Positions 19,501 through 28,802 of a stretch of 64,000 bases of DNA are shown here, piece by piece; within the stretch, counting starts at the first letter, position 1; the number at the start of each line of letters is the position of its first letter. The stretch comes from Pseudomonas kairouanensis (GTDB lineage: Bacteria > Pseudomonadota > Gammaproteobacteria > Pseudomonadales > Pseudomonadaceae). A program made the position numbers and the translations under genes. The notes under the pieces were generated by a model, which saw only the letters and a program-made list of their open reading frames with translations, was not told the origin of the DNA and searched no databases. Location of the stretch: NCBI RefSeq assembly GCF_004682055.1, contig NZ_QUZU01000001.1, forward strand, positions 124,001-188,000. The letters run 5' to 3'.

Positions 19501-20384
19501 CCACGGTTCAGGCTGATGAAAACGCACCGGACCCATTGGCCAACGTTGATCCCAAGGATATTCCGGCACTGGATATCGCCATCGATCAACTGTTCCAGGG
19601 CCCGGACCTGGTGGGCGCCTGGTCGCTGAAGATCCGGCCGACCGCCAAAGGCATGGCTTTCAACAGCCTGGACCTGGGCCTCAAGGGCATGCAGCTCAAG
19701 GGCACCGGTGGCTGGGAAGGTTCGGTGGGTGACAGCAGCAGTTGGTACAAGGGGCGCCTGGACGGCAAGAATATCGGGGATGTGCTCAAGGGCTGGGGTT
19801 ATGCGCCTACCGTGACCAGCGAGGATTTCCACCTGGATGTGGACGGCCGCTGGCCCGGTTCGCCGGCCTATGTGGGGCCCAAGCGTTTCTCCGGCAGCCT
19901 GGATGCGGCGTTCCGCAACGGCCAGTTCGTCGAAGTGGAAGGCGGTGCCCAGGCGCTGCGGGTATTTGGCTTGCTGAACTTCAACTCCATCGGGCGCCGG
20001 TTGCGTCTGGACTTTTCGGACTTGCTCGGCAAAGGCTTGAGCTATGACCGGGTCAAGGGGGTGTTGGCGGCCAGTAATGGTGTGTTCGTCACCCGTGAGC
20101 CGATCACCATGACCGGGCCTTCGACCAACCTGGAGCTTAACGGCACCCTGGATATGGTGGCTGACCGAGTCGACGCCAAGCTGCTGGTGACGCTGCCAGT
20201 CACCAACAACCTGCCGATTGCCGCGCTGATCGTCGGGGCGCCGGCCATTGGCGGTGCGTTGTTCCTGATCGACAAGCTGATCGGAGATCGTATCGCGCGT
20301 TTCGCCAGTGTGCAGTACAAGGTGGAAGGCCCGTGGAAGGATCCGAAAATCAGCTTCGACAAGCCATTTGAAAAGCCAAACTGA
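16569..20384 (+). CDS. yhdP: YhdP-family AsmA-like envelope protein
   Basis: A 1271-residue protein with a single N-terminal membrane helix (about 12-35) and a very long periplasmic part, ending in an AsmA-like C-terminal domain. YhdP proteins form an inner-to-outer-membrane bridge of the repeating beta-groove type, and in E. coli YhdP, TamB and YdbH redundantly supply phospholipid to the outer membrane. Length is in the family range (about 1266 in E. coli). It follows rng by 42 bases. Function is from family knowledge; the many beta strands are compatible with it. Confidence 0.92.
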   Translation: MERLIRFFAALTRWGLGLCALSLVLAAVYVSLGRELTPLVAEYRAEIEAKAQAAVQMPLQIGSLEGRWSGFAPVLMAHDVMVGEGSSALRLDQVQVVPDIWASLMAREVRIAHLQVSGLQLSVKEDKDGHWALQGLPVQDDQPLDPEQLLQRMQKVKRVSLLDSQVTLQPFDQAPKTLTYVGLSLHTGLTRQRLDARLTLPDGQPLALSLRTRIRASQWKDAEVQAYLSLPQSDWAKWIPAKLTQQWKLTQFKAGGEFWLTWAKGAVQSAVVRLNSPQVQGSYAERKPVHIENLALTAYLQRSETGLKVLFDSLAMNLGETRWESRLQLQQTLATDKDLEVWKLQADRLDLTPITPLLNALAPLPEGFAKTVEHLKATGLLRNVLVEFRPQDTSDQKVSFAANLERVGFDAYFGAPAARNVSGSISGDLGHGELRMDSKDFSLHLDPIFAKPWQYIQANARLTWKLDKQGFTLIAPYIKVLGEEGKVAADFLIRLHFDHSQEDYMDLRVGMVDGDGRFTPKYLPAVLSPALDEWLRTAILKGAVDEGFFQYQGSLNHDALPASRNISLFFKVHDAELAFQPGWPHVSKVKGEVFVEESGVRILASKGQLLDTKVKDIYVNIPHAPAGKDSHLLLTGGFAGGLGDGLKILQEAPIGTASTFSGWKGEGDLQGNLDLDIPLAKGAEPKIVVDFKTDKSRLQLAEPSLDLTQLKGDFRFDSAKGLSGQNITAQAFDRPITAQIAADGKPGNISTRVTAKGQVTVKRLTDWLKITQPLPVSGDIPYQLQLNLDGADSQLMVSSNLKGVAVDLPAPFGMPASQGRDSVFRMTLQGAERRYWFDYGELANFTFAAAPDKFNDGRGELFLGEGDALLPTGKGLRIRGVLSELDIDPWKKLVDRYAGNDPGGSAKQLLSGADFKIGKLTGFGTQFDQVKLQLDRKPSAWGLQLDSQQAKGAVNVPDAKGAPIVVNLQYVKLPAVDPTVQADENAPDPLANVDPKDIPALDIAIDQLFQGPDLVGAWSLKIRPTAKGMAFNSLDLGLKGMQLKGTGGWEGSVGDSSSWYKGRLDGKNIGDVLKGWGYAPTVTSEDFHLDVDGRWPGSPAYVGPKRFSGSLDAAFRNGQFVEVEGGAQALRVFGLLNFNSIGRRLRLDFSDLLGKGLSYDRVKGVLAASNGVFVTREPITMTGPSTNLELNGTLDMVADRVDAKLLVTLPVTNNLPIAALIVGAPAIGGALFLIDKLIGDRIARFASVQYKVEGPWKDPKISFDKPFEKPN

Positions 20385-20432
20385 GAGCCTGTGGAGTAGC
20401 ATGGCCGCATGCCCATTACGGAGTGTCGGCCC

Positions 20433-21281
20433 ATGTCCTTTGCGGTAATTCAAATGGTCAGCCAGAGCGATGTGCTGGCCAACCTGGCCCAGGCCCGGCG
20501 CCTGCTGGAACAAGCGGCGGCGGGTGGCGCTCGGCTTGCAGTGCTGCCGGAAAACTTCGCCGCCATGGGCCGTCGCGACGTGGCCGATATCGGCCGTGCC
20601 GAAGCGCTAGGCGAAGGTCCGATCCTGCCATGGTTGAAACAGACCGCCCGTGACCTCACCTTATGGATAGTGGCCGGCACATTGCCGTTGCCGCCAGAAG
20701 GCCAGCCGAACGCCAAGTCCAACGCCTGCTCGCTGCTGATTGATGATCACGGTGAGATCGTTGCCCGTTACGACAAGCTGCACCTGTTCGATGTCGATGT
20801 AGCCGACACGCGCGGTCGTTATCGCGAATCCGACGACTATGCTTTCGGGGGCAAGGTGGTGGTGGCGGATACGCCGGTGGGGCGACTGGGCCTCACGGTG
20901 TGCTACGACCTGCGCTTTCCCGAGTTGTACAGCGAGTTGCGCGCAGCGGGGGCCGAGTTGATTACCGCACCTTCGGCTTTTACAGCGGTGACCGGTGCCG
21001 CGCACTGGGACGTACTGATTCGCGCCCGAGCCATCGAAACCCAGTGCTACCTGCTGGCGGCCGCCCAGGGTGGCGTGCATCCGGGGCCACGGGAAACCTT
21101 CGGCCATGCGGCGATTGTCGACCCGTGGGGGCGTGTGCTGACACAGCAGGATCAAGGCGAAGCGGTGTTGTTGGCCGAGCGCGATAGTACTGAACAAGCG
21201 TCGATAAGGGCGCGCATGCCGGTGGTCAACCATCGGCGCTTTTTCTCGCAGGGCGCACAGCGGCCTGCTTCAGAACGATGA
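20433..21281 (+). CDS. Carbon-nitrogen hydrolase (nitrilase superfamily, Nit1/YbeM-like)
   Basis: A 282-residue amidase of the nitrilase superfamily. The Glu-Lys-Cys triad is clear: Glu in [10 protein letters not shown], Lys in YDKLHLFDV and Cys in [12 protein letters not shown]. Close relatives deaminate glutathione by-products (deaminated glutathione amidase), which is a likely role. The ATG at 20433 ([13 protein letters not shown]) has ggag 9 bases upstream; another ATG at 20409 is in frame. It is between yhdP and tldD, as in P. aeruginosa. Confidence 0.9.
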   Translation: MSFAVIQMVSQSDVLANLAQARRLLEQAAAGGARLAVLPENFAAMGRRDVADIGRAEALGEGPILPWLKQTARDLTLWIVAGTLPLPPEGQPNAKSNACSLLIDDHGEIVARYDKLHLFDVDVADTRGRYRESDDYAFGGKVVVADTPVGRLGLTVCYDLRFPELYSELRAAGAELITAPSAFTAVTGAAHWDVLIRARAIETQCYLLAAAQGGVHPGPRETFGHAAIVDPWGRVLTQQDQGEAVLLAERDSTEQASIRARMPVVNHRRFFSQGAQRPASER

Positions 21282-21297
21282 ATTTAAGGCCAAACCT

Positions 21298-22740
21298 ATG
21301 AGCGAGTTGTTGTCCTCAGTCAGTGAACACCTCCTGGCACCCGGTGGCGTGACCATCGAAAGTTTGCAAACTGTATTGGGCGATCTCGCCGGGCCGGGCA
21401 TCGATGCCGCCGACCTGTATTTCCAGGGGCAGATTTCCGAGTCGTGGGCGTTGGAAGACGGCATCGTCAAGGAAGGCAGTTTCAACCTGGACCAGGGCGT
21501 TGGTGTGCGGGCGCAATCCGGTGAAAAAACCGGTTTTGCCTACAGCAACGCCATCACCCTGGAGGCCTTGGGGTTGGCAGCGCGTGCTGCGCGTTCGATC
21601 TCCCGTGCTGGCCAGAATGGTACGGTGCAGGCGTTCAGCACCCAGGACGTGGCCCAGTTGTACGCGCCGGATAACCCCCTGGAAGTGATCAGCCGCGCCG
21701 AGAAGGTCGAACTGCTCAAGCGTGTCGATGCGGCCACCCGTGCCCTCGACCCGCGTATCCAGCAGGTCACCGTGAGCATGGCCGGTGTGTGGGAGCGCAT
21801 CCTGGTGGCCTCCACCGATGGCAGCCTGGCGGCGGATGTGCGACCGCTGGTGCGCTTCAACGTCAGCGTGATCGTTGAGCAGAACGGCCGCCGTGAGCGT
21901 GGTGGCCATGGCGGCGGTGGGCGTACCGACTACCGTTATTTCCTCACCGAGGACCGTGCCATGGGCTATGCCCGTGAGGCGCTGCGTCAGGCGTTGGTGA
22001 ACCTGGAGGCCATTCCGGCACCGGCGGGTACGTTGCCGGTGGTGTTGGGCTCGGGCTGGTCCGGCGTGCTGCTGCATGAGGCCGTAGGCCACGGCCTGGA
22101 AGGCGACTTCAACCGCAAGGGCAGTTCGGCCTACAGCGGGCGCATGGGCGAGATGGTTGCGTCCAAGCTATGCACCATTGTCGATGACGGCACCCTGGCC
22201 GGTCGCCGTGGCTCGCTGAGCGTGGACGACGAAGGTACGCCGACCGAGTGCACCACCCTGATCGAAAACGGCGTGCTCAAGGGCTACATGCAGGACAAGC
22301 TCAATGCGCGCCTGATGGGCGTGGCACGTACGGGTAACGGCCGCCGCGAATCCTATGCGCACCTGCCGATGCCACGAATGACCAATACCTACATGCTCGG
22401 TGGCGAAAGCGATCCGGCGGAAATCATCGCCTCGGTGAAACGCGGTATCTACTGCGCCAACCTCGGCGGCGGCCAGGTGGATATCACCAGTGGCAAGTTT
22501 GTGTTCTCCACCAGCGAGGCGTACCTGATCGAAGACGGCAAGATTACCGCGCCGGTCAAGGGGGCGACGTTGATTGGCAACGGGCCGGAGGCCATGAGCA
22601 AGGTGTCGATGGTAGGTAATGACCTGTCGCTGGACAGCGGCGTGGGCACATGCGGGAAAGACGGGCAGTCGGTGCCAGTGGGTGTCGGCCAGCCAACGCT
22701 GAAAATTGATGCGATCACCGTGGGTGGCACGGGCTCGTAA
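21298..22740 (+). CDS. tldD: Metalloprotease subunit TldD
   Basis: TldD (480 residues) forms a heterodimeric zinc protease with TldE/PmbA. It degrades unfolded peptides, processes microcin B17 and contributes to CcdA turnover in E. coli. The HExxxH zinc motif is HEAVGH (near residue 260), followed by [12 protein letters not shown], and a third ligand is expected at the Cys in [10 protein letters not shown] near the C-terminus. The partner pmbA is 0.7 kb downstream, separated by the opposite-strand darP. The nitrilase gene ends 16 bases upstream. Confidence 0.96.
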   Translation: MSELLSSVSEHLLAPGGVTIESLQTVLGDLAGPGIDAADLYFQGQISESWALEDGIVKEGSFNLDQGVGVRAQSGEKTGFAYSNAITLEALGLAARAARSISRAGQNGTVQAFSTQDVAQLYAPDNPLEVISRAEKVELLKRVDAATRALDPRIQQVTVSMAGVWERILVASTDGSLAADVRPLVRFNVSVIVEQNGRRERGGHGGGGRTDYRYFLTEDRAMGYAREALRQALVNLEAIPAPAGTLPVVLGSGWSGVLLHEAVGHGLEGDFNRKGSSAYSGRMGEMVASKLCTIVDDGTLAGRRGSLSVDDEGTPTECTTLIENGVLKGYMQDKLNARLMGVARTGNGRRESYAHLPMPRMTNTYMLGGESDPAEIIASVKRGIYCANLGGGQVDITSGKFVFSTSEAYLIEDGKITAPVKGATLIGNGPEAMSKVSMVGNDLSLDSGVGTCGKDGQSVPVGVGQPTLKIDAITVGGTGS

Positions 22741-22785
22741 GGCGTGGAGCTTCGGGTGGCGAAGGCCGCCACCCGGGGACGGGGA

Positions 22786-23307
22786 TCAACGCAGGCCGCG
22801 TTGAGTCTCGTCCAGCTCACGGATGTACTTGAAGATTTTACGGCTGGTGGCTGGCGCCTTGTTGTGTGCCAGTTCGTGCTGGGCCTGACGGATCAGGGAG
22901 CGCAGTTGCTGGCGGTCCGCGTCCGGGTAGTCCGCCACGAATTTCTCCAGCACGGCGTCATCGCCCGCGATCAGGCGGTCACGCCAACGTTCCAGGTTAT
23001 GGAAGCGTTCGTTGTACTGGCGAGTGGAGGCATCGGTTTGATCGAGCAAGGTCAGAATGGCGTCAATGTCTTGGTCGCGCATCAGTTTGCCGATAAACGA
23101 GATGTGCCGTTTACGCGCGATATTCGCGGTGTGCTTGGGCGCATCGGCCAAGGCCCGGCGCATTTCGTCGGTCAGTGGCAGTTTGGCAATCAAGTCTTTC
23201 TTGAGCGTTGTAAGGCGCTCGCCGAGGTCGACCAGAGCATGCAGCTCACGTTTGACCTGGGTTTTGCTTTTCTCCCCATCGAGGGAGTCGTCGTAAGAAT
23301 CAACCAT
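22786..23307 (-). CDS. darP: Ribosome biogenesis factor DarP (YjgA)
   Basis: DarP (173 residues) is a highly charged helical protein that associates with 50S precursors and promotes peptidyl-transferase centre maturation. [20 protein letters not shown] at the N-terminus and the C-terminal [16 protein letters not shown] are characteristic. The track frame opens at a TTG five codons up; I use the ATG at 23307, which gives the usual start MVDSYDD. It lies opposite and between tldD and pmbA. Confidence 0.94.
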   Translation of the reverse strand: MVDSYDDSLDGEKSKTQVKRELHALVDLGERLTTLKKDLIAKLPLTDEMRRALADAPKHTANIARKRHISFIGKLMRDQDIDAILTLLDQTDASTRQYNERFHNLERWRDRLIAGDDAVLEKFVADYPDADRQQLRSLIRQAQHELAHNKAPATSRKIFKYIRELDETQRGLR

Positions 23308-23415
23308 GGTGGCAGTCCGCAAAGAAACGCCGCCATGATAACCAGTCGGGGGCCGCTTGTCCGGCCCGGTCGCTCGATGGCCTTAACCGAAAGCAGAATT
23401 TGAGTGGAGAAAACC

Positions 23416-24762
23416 ATGAGTGCAGCCCAAAGCGTCGGTCCGCAAGCGTTACCGGCACTGCAGGAACAAGTCGAGCAGATCCTCGCCGAGGCCAAGCGCC
23501 AGGGGGCCAGTGCCTGTGAAGTGGCGGTGTCGCTGGAGCAAGGGCTGTCGACTTCGGTGCGTCAGCGGGAAGTGGAAACCGTCGAGTTCAACCGCGACCA
23601 GGGCTTTGGCATCACCTTGTACGTGGGCCAGCGCAAAGGTTCGGCCAGCACGTCGGCCAGTGGCCCGGAGGCGATTCGTGAAACCGTCGCCGCCGCGCTG
23701 GCCATTGCCAAGCACACCTCCGAAGACGAAAGCTCGGGCTTGGCCGACAAGGCCCTGATGGCCAAAGACCTGAAGGATTTTGACCTGTTCCACGCGTGGG
23801 ATATCACGCCTGAGCAGGCCATCGAACAGGCATTGGCCTGCGAAGCGGCCGCGTTCGACGCCGATCCCCGCATCAAGAACGCCGATGGCACCACGTTGAG
23901 TACACACCAGGGTTGCCGTGTGTATGGCAACAGTCATGGTTTTATCGGCGGTTATGCGTCCACGCGCCATAGCTTGAGCTGCGTGATGATCGCCGAGGCC
24001 AATGGCCAGATGCAGCGCGATTACTGGTACGACGTTAATCGCAAGGGTGAGTTGTTGGCAGATCCGGTCAGCATCGGTCAACGTGCTGCCCAGCGCGCTG
24101 CCAGCCGTTTGGGCGCGCGTCCGGTACCGACCTGCGAGGTGCCGGTGCTGTTTTCGGCGGAACTGGCGGGCGGTTTGTTCGGCAGTTTCCTCGGGGCGAT
24201 TTCCGGTGGGAATTTGTACCGCAAATCATCGTTCCTGGAAGGCGCGATTGGCCAGAAGCTGTTTCCCGAGTGGTTGACCATCGACGAGCGCCCGCACCTG
24301 ATGCGGGCCATGGGCAGTTCGGCGTTCGACGGTGATGGTTTGGCCACCTACGCCAAGCCGTTTGTCGAAAACGGTGAGTTGGTGTCCTACGTCCTGGGCA
24401 CTTACTCCGGCCGCAAGCTGGGCCTGCCGAGCACCGCCAACTCCGGTGGCGTGCATAACCTGTTCGTGACCCACGGCGACGAAGACCAGGCGGCATTGCT
24501 GCGTCGCATGGGGCGTGGCTTGCTGGTGACGGAATTGATGGGCCATGGCCTGAACATGGTCACCGGTGACTACTCCCGTGGTGCGGCGGGTTTCTGGGTC
24601 GAGAATGGGGAGATTCAATTTGCCGTCCAGGAAGTGACCATTGCCGGCAACATGCGCGACATGTTCAAGCAGATCGTTGCGGTAGGTAACGATCTTGAAC
24701 TGCGCAGCAACATTCGCACAGGTTCCGTACTGATCGAGCGGATGACTGTCGCCGGTAGCTGA
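23416..24762 (+). CDS. pmbA: Metalloprotease subunit PmbA (TldE)
   Basis: PmbA/TldE (448 residues) is the partner of TldD; it has the same fold but no zinc motif, as expected for the family. GHGLNMVTGDYSRGAAGFWV is the diagnostic C-terminal stretch. The ATG at 23416 (MSAAQSVGPQ) has gtggag 7 bases upstream; a GTG four codons earlier is less likely. A strong terminator follows the gene. Confidence 0.96.
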   Translation: MSAAQSVGPQALPALQEQVEQILAEAKRQGASACEVAVSLEQGLSTSVRQREVETVEFNRDQGFGITLYVGQRKGSASTSASGPEAIRETVAAALAIAKHTSEDESSGLADKALMAKDLKDFDLFHAWDITPEQAIEQALACEAAAFDADPRIKNADGTTLSTHQGCRVYGNSHGFIGGYASTRHSLSCVMIAEANGQMQRDYWYDVNRKGELLADPVSIGQRAAQRAASRLGARPVPTCEVPVLFSAELAGGLFGSFLGAISGGNLYRKSSFLEGAIGQKLFPEWLTIDERPHLMRAMGSSAFDGDGLATYAKPFVENGELVSYVLGTYSGRKLGLPSTANSGGVHNLFVTHGDEDQAALLRRMGRGLLVTELMGHGLNMVTGDYSRGAAGFWVENGEIQFAVQEVTIAGNMRDMFKQIVAVGNDLELRSNIRTGSVLIERMTVAGS

Positions 24763-24783
24763 CCCTTCCCACGCTTCACCCAA

Positions 24784-24819
24784 AAGGCGCGCCCTCTTAC
24801 GGAGGGCGCGCCTTTTTTT
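24784..24819 (+). terminator. Rho-independent terminator of pmbA
   Basis: A GC-rich stem (AAGGCGCGCCCTC / GAGGGCGCGCCTT) followed by seven Ts, 22 bases after the pmbA stop. Confidence 0.92.
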
Positions 24820-24861
24820 GTGCCTGCGGTGCAGGTGGATTACTGTTTTTTGCGTTGCGTT

Positions 24862-24897
24862 GATTCTCAATATCATTTAATAATAAATATCATTACC
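24862..24897 (+). promoter_or_regulatory. Overlapping Fur boxes upstream of fagA
   Basis: AATAATAAATATCATTACC (24879-24897) matches 14 of 19 positions of the Fur consensus GATAATGATAATCATTATC by my alignment; GATTCTCAATATCATTTAA (24862-24880) matches 11. The pair is the only AT-rich patch here and ends 16 bases before the fagA ATG, so Fur-Fe2+ binding would block the operon. The homologous P. aeruginosa operon is Fur-controlled. Confidence 0.8.
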
Positions 24898-24912
24898 GAA
24901 TGAGCGTGGATC

Positions 24913-25308
24913 ATGAGTTCTGTCCTGCATGAGGATCCTTACCTGGAGAGCTGGCGCTGGATGAGCCGCCAGATTCGCTGCGGCCTCAACCCCGACGAGC
25001 CGCGCCTGATCGAGCATTACCTGAGCGAAGGCCGATACCTGGCGTGCTGCACCGCGACCCATCCGTGGACGATCGCTGAAACTTCATTCCGCTTGCTGCT
25101 CGACACTGCCAGCGATATCGCGCTGCCCTGGCATTGGCGCTCCATGTGCTTGGACCAAGCCTGGCGCCCCCTGCGTGACCTGGAAAAACTCTCCCACTGT
25201 GCCTGCCGCCTCAAGCGTTGGCAGAGCTTCGCGTGGCGATTGGCGACCTGCGAATTGCTCCCTTCAATCTCTGTTTCTGACCTGGTGCAAGGATCTAACG
25301 ATGAGTAA
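24913..25308 (+). CDS. fagA: FagA-like Fur-associated protein of unknown function
   Basis: A 131-residue soluble protein rich in Trp, Cys and His (YLACCTATHPW, LSHCACRLKRW). Position and length correspond to FagA, the first gene of the iron-repressed fagA-fumC-orfX-sodA operon of P. aeruginosa. Its biochemical role is unknown; the Cys/His content would allow metal binding, but no standard motif is seen. The ATG at 24913 has gagcgtgga-type purines upstream. Its last codons overlap fumC by 8 bases, so translation is coupled. Confidence 0.85.
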   Translation: MSSVLHEDPYLESWRWMSRQIRCGLNPDEPRLIEHYLSEGRYLACCTATHPWTIAETSFRLLLDTASDIALPWHWRSMCLDQAWRPLRDLEKLSHCACRLKRWQSFAWRLATCELLPSISVSDLVQGSNDE

Positions 25309-26677
25309 CACCCGTATCGAACGCGACAGCATGGGCGAACTGCAAGTACCGGCCGAGGCCCTGTACGGTGCACAAACCCAGCGTGCGGTGAACAATTTCC
25401 CGATCAGTAACCAACGCATGCCCGCGCAATTCATTCGCGCCCTGATCCTGGCCAAGGCCGCTGCGGCCAAGGTCAACGTCGATCTCAAGCAAATCAGCGA
25501 AGGGCAGGGCAAGGCCATTGTCGAAGCTGCCCAGGGGTTGTTGGACGGCGACTTCATGCAGCACTTCCCGGTGGATATCTTCCAGACCGGCTCCGGCACC
25601 AGTTCCAACATGAACGCCAACGAGGTGATTGCCACGCTTGCCAGCCGTTTGCTGGGTGAAGCGGTCAACCCCAACGACCATGTCAACTGTGGCCAGAGCA
25701 GCAACGACATCATCCCCACCACCATCCACGTCAGCGCCGCGCTGGTCCTGCACGAGCAAACGCTGCCTGCCCTGCTGCACCTGGTCGCGGTGATCGAGCA
25801 GAAAGCCGCAGAAGTCCACCCGTTCATCAAGACCGGCCGCACCCATCTGATGGATGCCATGCCGGTACGCATGAGCCAGGTGCTCAATGGCTGGGCTCAA
25901 CAGCTCAAGGCCAATATCGGCCACTTGCAGGACCTGTTGCCCAGTTTGCAGGCCTTGGCCCAGGGTGGCACCGCCGTCGGTACCGGGATTAATGCGCATC
26001 CGGAGTTTGCCGCGCGTTTCAGCCAGCAACTGAGCAGCCTGACGGATGTGAAATTCACGCCGGGCAAGAACCTGTTCGCGCTGATCGGCTCCCAGGACAC
26101 CGCCGTCGCGGTTTCCGGCCAGCTCAAAGCGGTAGCGGTTTCCCTGATGAAAATCGCCAACGACCTACGTTGGATGAACTCCGGTCCTTTGGCCGGCCTT
26201 GGCGAAATCGAACTGGAAGGCCTGCAGCCTGGCTCTTCGATCATGCCCGGCAAGGTCAACCCGGTAATCCCGGAAGCGACCGCCATGGTGGCTGCGCAAG
26301 TCATCGGCAATGACACGGTAATTACCGTTGCCGGCCAATCGGGCAACTTCGAGCTGAACGTAATGCTGCCGATCATCGCCCAGAACCTGCTGAGCAGCCT
26401 CGAACTGTTGGCCAATTCCAGCCGCCTGTTGGCGGACAAGGCCATTGCCAGCTTCAAGGTCAACGAAGCCAAGCTCAAGGAAGCGCTGTCGCGCAACCCG
26501 ATCCTGGTCACCGCGCTCAACCCGATCATCGGTTACCAGAAAGCCGCTGAAATCGCCAAGAAAGCCTATCAGCAAGGGCGCCCTGTGATCGATGTGGCCC
26601 TTGAACACACCGACCTGCCTCGCAGCCAACTGGAAGTCCTGCTGGACCCGGAAAAGCTCACCGCTGGCGGCGTGTAA
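25301..26677 (+). CDS. fumC: Class II fumarate hydratase
   Basis: FumC (458 residues) hydrates fumarate to malate in the TCA cycle without an iron-sulfur cluster, so it works under iron limitation or superoxide stress. The superfamily signature GSSIMPGKVNP is near residue 315, and the active-site regions GQSSNDIIPT and SGTSSNMNANE are intact. The frame is open from 25175, but the ATG at 25301 gives the family start MSNTRIERDSMGEL. It lies under Fur control together with sodA, a clear iron-sparing arrangement. Confidence 0.97.
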   Translation: MSNTRIERDSMGELQVPAEALYGAQTQRAVNNFPISNQRMPAQFIRALILAKAAAAKVNVDLKQISEGQGKAIVEAAQGLLDGDFMQHFPVDIFQTGSGTSSNMNANEVIATLASRLLGEAVNPNDHVNCGQSSNDIIPTTIHVSAALVLHEQTLPALLHLVAVIEQKAAEVHPFIKTGRTHLMDAMPVRMSQVLNGWAQQLKANIGHLQDLLPSLQALAQGGTAVGTGINAHPEFAARFSQQLSSLTDVKFTPGKNLFALIGSQDTAVAVSGQLKAVAVSLMKIANDLRWMNSGPLAGLGEIELEGLQPGSSIMPGKVNPVIPEATAMVAAQVIGNDTVITVAGQSGNFELNVMLPIIAQNLLSSLELLANSSRLLADKAIASFKVNEAKLKEALSRNPILVTALNPIIGYQKAAEIAKKAYQQGRPVIDVALEHTDLPRSQLEVLLDPEKLTAGGV

Positions 26678-26704
26678 TCACCGACCCTGCTTTGGAGGCT
26701 CACC

Positions 26705-27133
26705 ATGGAGCACTGGAAACGCACGATCGAACGGGCCAATCGCTGCTTTATGGCGGGCGAGCTGGTTGACGCTCGTGAGGCCTATTTGCAAGCCCTGGCC
26801 CTGGCTCAAGTGTTGTTCGAACGCTGGGCGGATGCCGACGAAGCGGTGGCGGCCTGCGTCATTTCCCATCACAACCTGGCGGACCTGCACTTGCGGTTGA
26901 ACCAGCCGGAGGAAAGCGCGGAATACCTCTGCGCTATCCACCAGCGGCTGTTGCAGACCATGCAGGACCCGCGCCTAAGCCCGCAATTGCGCGAGGCTGC
27001 ACTGCGTCAGAGCAGCAAGACCTACGTCGAGCTATTGAATTTCATCAGCGATCACGGCGAGTACCCGCGTACCCATCGCCTGCTGGGCGATGCCGCGTCG
27101 CAACCGACCACTCCTCATTACGGAGCACATTGA
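26705..27133 (+). CDS. OrfX of the fagA-fumC-orfX-sodA operon
   Basis: A 142-residue soluble, mostly helical protein with TPR-like spacing ([40 protein letters not shown]). It matches in place and size the orfX of the P. aeruginosa operon, whose function is unknown. The ATG has a TTTGGAGG-type ribosome site, 27 bases after fumC. It ends 1 base before the sodA ATG. A helper role for SodA or FumC maturation would fit but is speculation. Confidence 0.8.
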   Translation: MEHWKRTIERANRCFMAGELVDAREAYLQALALAQVLFERWADADEAVAACVISHHNLADLHLRLNQPEESAEYLCAIHQRLLQTMQDPRLSPQLREAALRQSSKTYVELLNFISDHGEYPRTHRLLGDAASQPTTPHYGAH

Positions 27134-27134
27134 T

Positions 27135-27746
27135 ATGTCCTACACCTTGCCTGCCTTGCCTTACGCCTACGATGCCCTGGAACCGCACATCGATGCGCAA
27201 ACCATGGAGATCCACTACACCAAGCATCACCAGACCTACATCAACAACCTCAATGCCGCCGTCGAGGGCACCGAGTTTGCCGGTTGGCCGGTAGAGAAAC
27301 TCGTGTCCAGCGTCCAGCAATTGCCAGAGAAACTGCGCGCGGCGGTCATCAACCAAGGCGGTGGTCATGCCAACCACTCGCTGTTCTGGGCCGTGATGTC
27401 GCCCCAAGGCGGCGGTAAGCCCGAGGGCGCCTTGGGTAAAGCCGTCGACGAGCAACTGGGCGGTTTCGACAGCTTCAAGGAAGCGTTCACCAAGGCTGCC
27501 TTGACCCGCTTCGGCAGTGGCTGGGCCTGGCTGAGTGTGACGCCGCAAAAGACCCTGGTTGTGGAAAGCAGCGGTAACCAGGACAGCCCGCTGATGAACG
27601 GCAACACGCCGATCCTCGGCCTGGACGTTTGGGAGCACGCCTACTACCTGCTGTACCAGAACCGTCGCCCGGAATACATCAACGCCTTCTACAGTGTTAT
27701 CAACTGGCCAGAAGTTGCTGCGCGCTACCAGGCCGCGTTGGCCTGA
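27135..27746 (+). CDS. sodA: Superoxide dismutase, Mn type
   Basis: A 203-residue Fe/Mn-superoxide dismutase. Metal ligands are His in [12 protein letters not shown], His in [10 protein letters not shown], and Asp plus His in [25 protein letters not shown] with Gly-Gly and the operon's Fur control point to manganese use, replacing the Fe-SOD when iron is low. The ATG at 27135 is 1 base after the orfX stop; the frame is open further upstream, but [18 protein letters not shown] is the standard N-terminus. Confidence 0.95.
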   Translation: MSYTLPALPYAYDALEPHIDAQTMEIHYTKHHQTYINNLNAAVEGTEFAGWPVEKLVSSVQQLPEKLRAAVINQGGGHANHSLFWAVMSPQGGGKPEGALGKAVDEQLGGFDSFKEAFTKAALTRFGSGWAWLSVTPQKTLVVESSGNQDSPLMNGNTPILGLDVWEHAYYLLYQNRRPEYINAFYSVINWPEVAARYQAALA

Positions 27747-27778
27747 TATTCACTCTATAACAAGATCTAAGGCCGACT

Positions 27779-28672
27779 ATGGGCACTGAAACGCTGGCGA
27801 TCAGCAGCGGGCGAATGTTTCGTTACGCATTTGGCTCGTTGCTGTTATTGGCAGGTACTGCATTGCTGGTGGCCCATGGGCTGGACTGGCTGAACCTGGA
27901 GCCGCGCATTTTGCGCGCGCTGCAGGGTGGCGCGATCTGTGCACTCGGTACCGCGCTTGGCGCCGTGCCGGTATTGGTGATTCGGCGGATGCCGGTGGCG
28001 CTGAGCGATACCTTGCTGGGCTTTGGTGCTGGGGTGATGTTGGCGGCGACGGCGTTTTCCTTGATCGTACCGGGCATTGCCGCTGCCGAAAGCCTGGGGC
28101 TTTCGCCCTGGGGAGCCAGCGGATTGATCAGCTTCGGCATCATGCTGGGGGCATTCGGGTTGTACCTGGTCGATCGCAAGGTTTCCGGTGCCAGCCCGGA
28201 AATGCTGGTGGGTACGCCGGACAAACCGGTGATCCCACCACGTATCTGGCTGTTTGTGTTCGCCATCATCGCCCACAACATCCCTGAAGGCATGGCGGTG
28301 GGCGTTTCGGCGGGTGGCGGTATGCCCGATGCAGACAGCCTGGCCATGGGCATTGCCTTGCAGGATGTGCCCGAGGGTCTTGTGATTGCGTTGGTGTTGG
28401 CCGGGGCAGGGATGTCGCGGGTCAAGGCCTTTCTGATCGGTGCTGCCTCAGGCCTGGTGGAGCCCGTGTTTGCCGTACTTTGCGCATGGCTGGTTAGCCT
28501 GGCCGAAGTGCTGCTGCCGCTGGGGTTAGCCCTGGCTGCGGGGGCGATGCTGCTGGTGGTGACGCATGAAGTGATCCCCGAATCCCGGCGCAATGGCCAC
28601 GAAAAGCTTGCAAGCCTGGGCCTATGTATCGGGTTTTGTTTGATGATGGTGATGGACACCGCGCTGGGCTGA
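27779..28672 (+). CDS. ZIP-family divalent metal transporter (GufA/ZIP11-like)
   Basis: A 297-residue membrane protein with about eight helices. The ZIP metal-site motif HNIPEG is in the fourth conserved helix (AIIAHNIPEGMAVG), and the paired site in the next is ALQDVPEGLVIAL. It should import Zn2+, Mn2+ or similar. It starts 32 bases after sodA; the same neighbour occurs downstream of sodM in P. aeruginosa. Manganese supply for SodA would make sense but is inferred from position only. Confidence 0.87.
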   Translation: MGTETLAISSGRMFRYAFGSLLLLAGTALLVAHGLDWLNLEPRILRALQGGAICALGTALGAVPVLVIRRMPVALSDTLLGFGAGVMLAATAFSLIVPGIAAAESLGLSPWGASGLISFGIMLGAFGLYLVDRKVSGASPEMLVGTPDKPVIPPRIWLFVFAIIAHNIPEGMAVGVSAGGGMPDADSLAMGIALQDVPEGLVIALVLAGAGMSRVKAFLIGAASGLVEPVFAVLCAWLVSLAEVLLPLGLALAAGAMLLVVTHEVIPESRRNGHEKLASLGLCIGFCLMMVMDTALG

Positions 28673-28691
28673 GGCCCGCTTGCAGATCTTT

Positions 28692-28791
28692 TGTAGGAGC
28701 GAGCTTGCTCGCGAAGATCGTCAACGATAACGCGTGAACTCTGAATACACGCGGCGTCCTTGAGGTTTTCGCGAGCAAGCTCGCTCCTACA
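28692..28791. repeat. REP pair 4, class C
   Basis: Arms tgtaggagcgagcttgctcg (28692-28715) and inverse (28768-28791) lie between the convergent ZIP and ptsO genes. The inner part contains cgtcaacgataacg, which recurs in the other class C pairs. Confidence 0.92.
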
Positions 28792-28802
28792 GGTTCGCGG
28801 TG

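Noticed and set aside
18147..20513. 788-residue open frame on the minus strand across yhdP
   Set aside because: It lies wholly opposite a well-supported gene, has low-complexity His/Gln/Arg-rich composition, and has no family motif; such shadows are common opposite GC-rich genes.
28494..28778. Frame containing a REP-like translation downstream of the ZIP gene
   Set aside because: It only reads REP pair 4 and the shadow of the ZIP gene; the same REP-derived residues recur at other REPs.
28692..28791. Inverted repeats considered as insertion-sequence ends or a CRISPR fragment
   Set aside because: The arms match REP elements found throughout the window, with no transposase between them and no regular repeat-spacer pattern.
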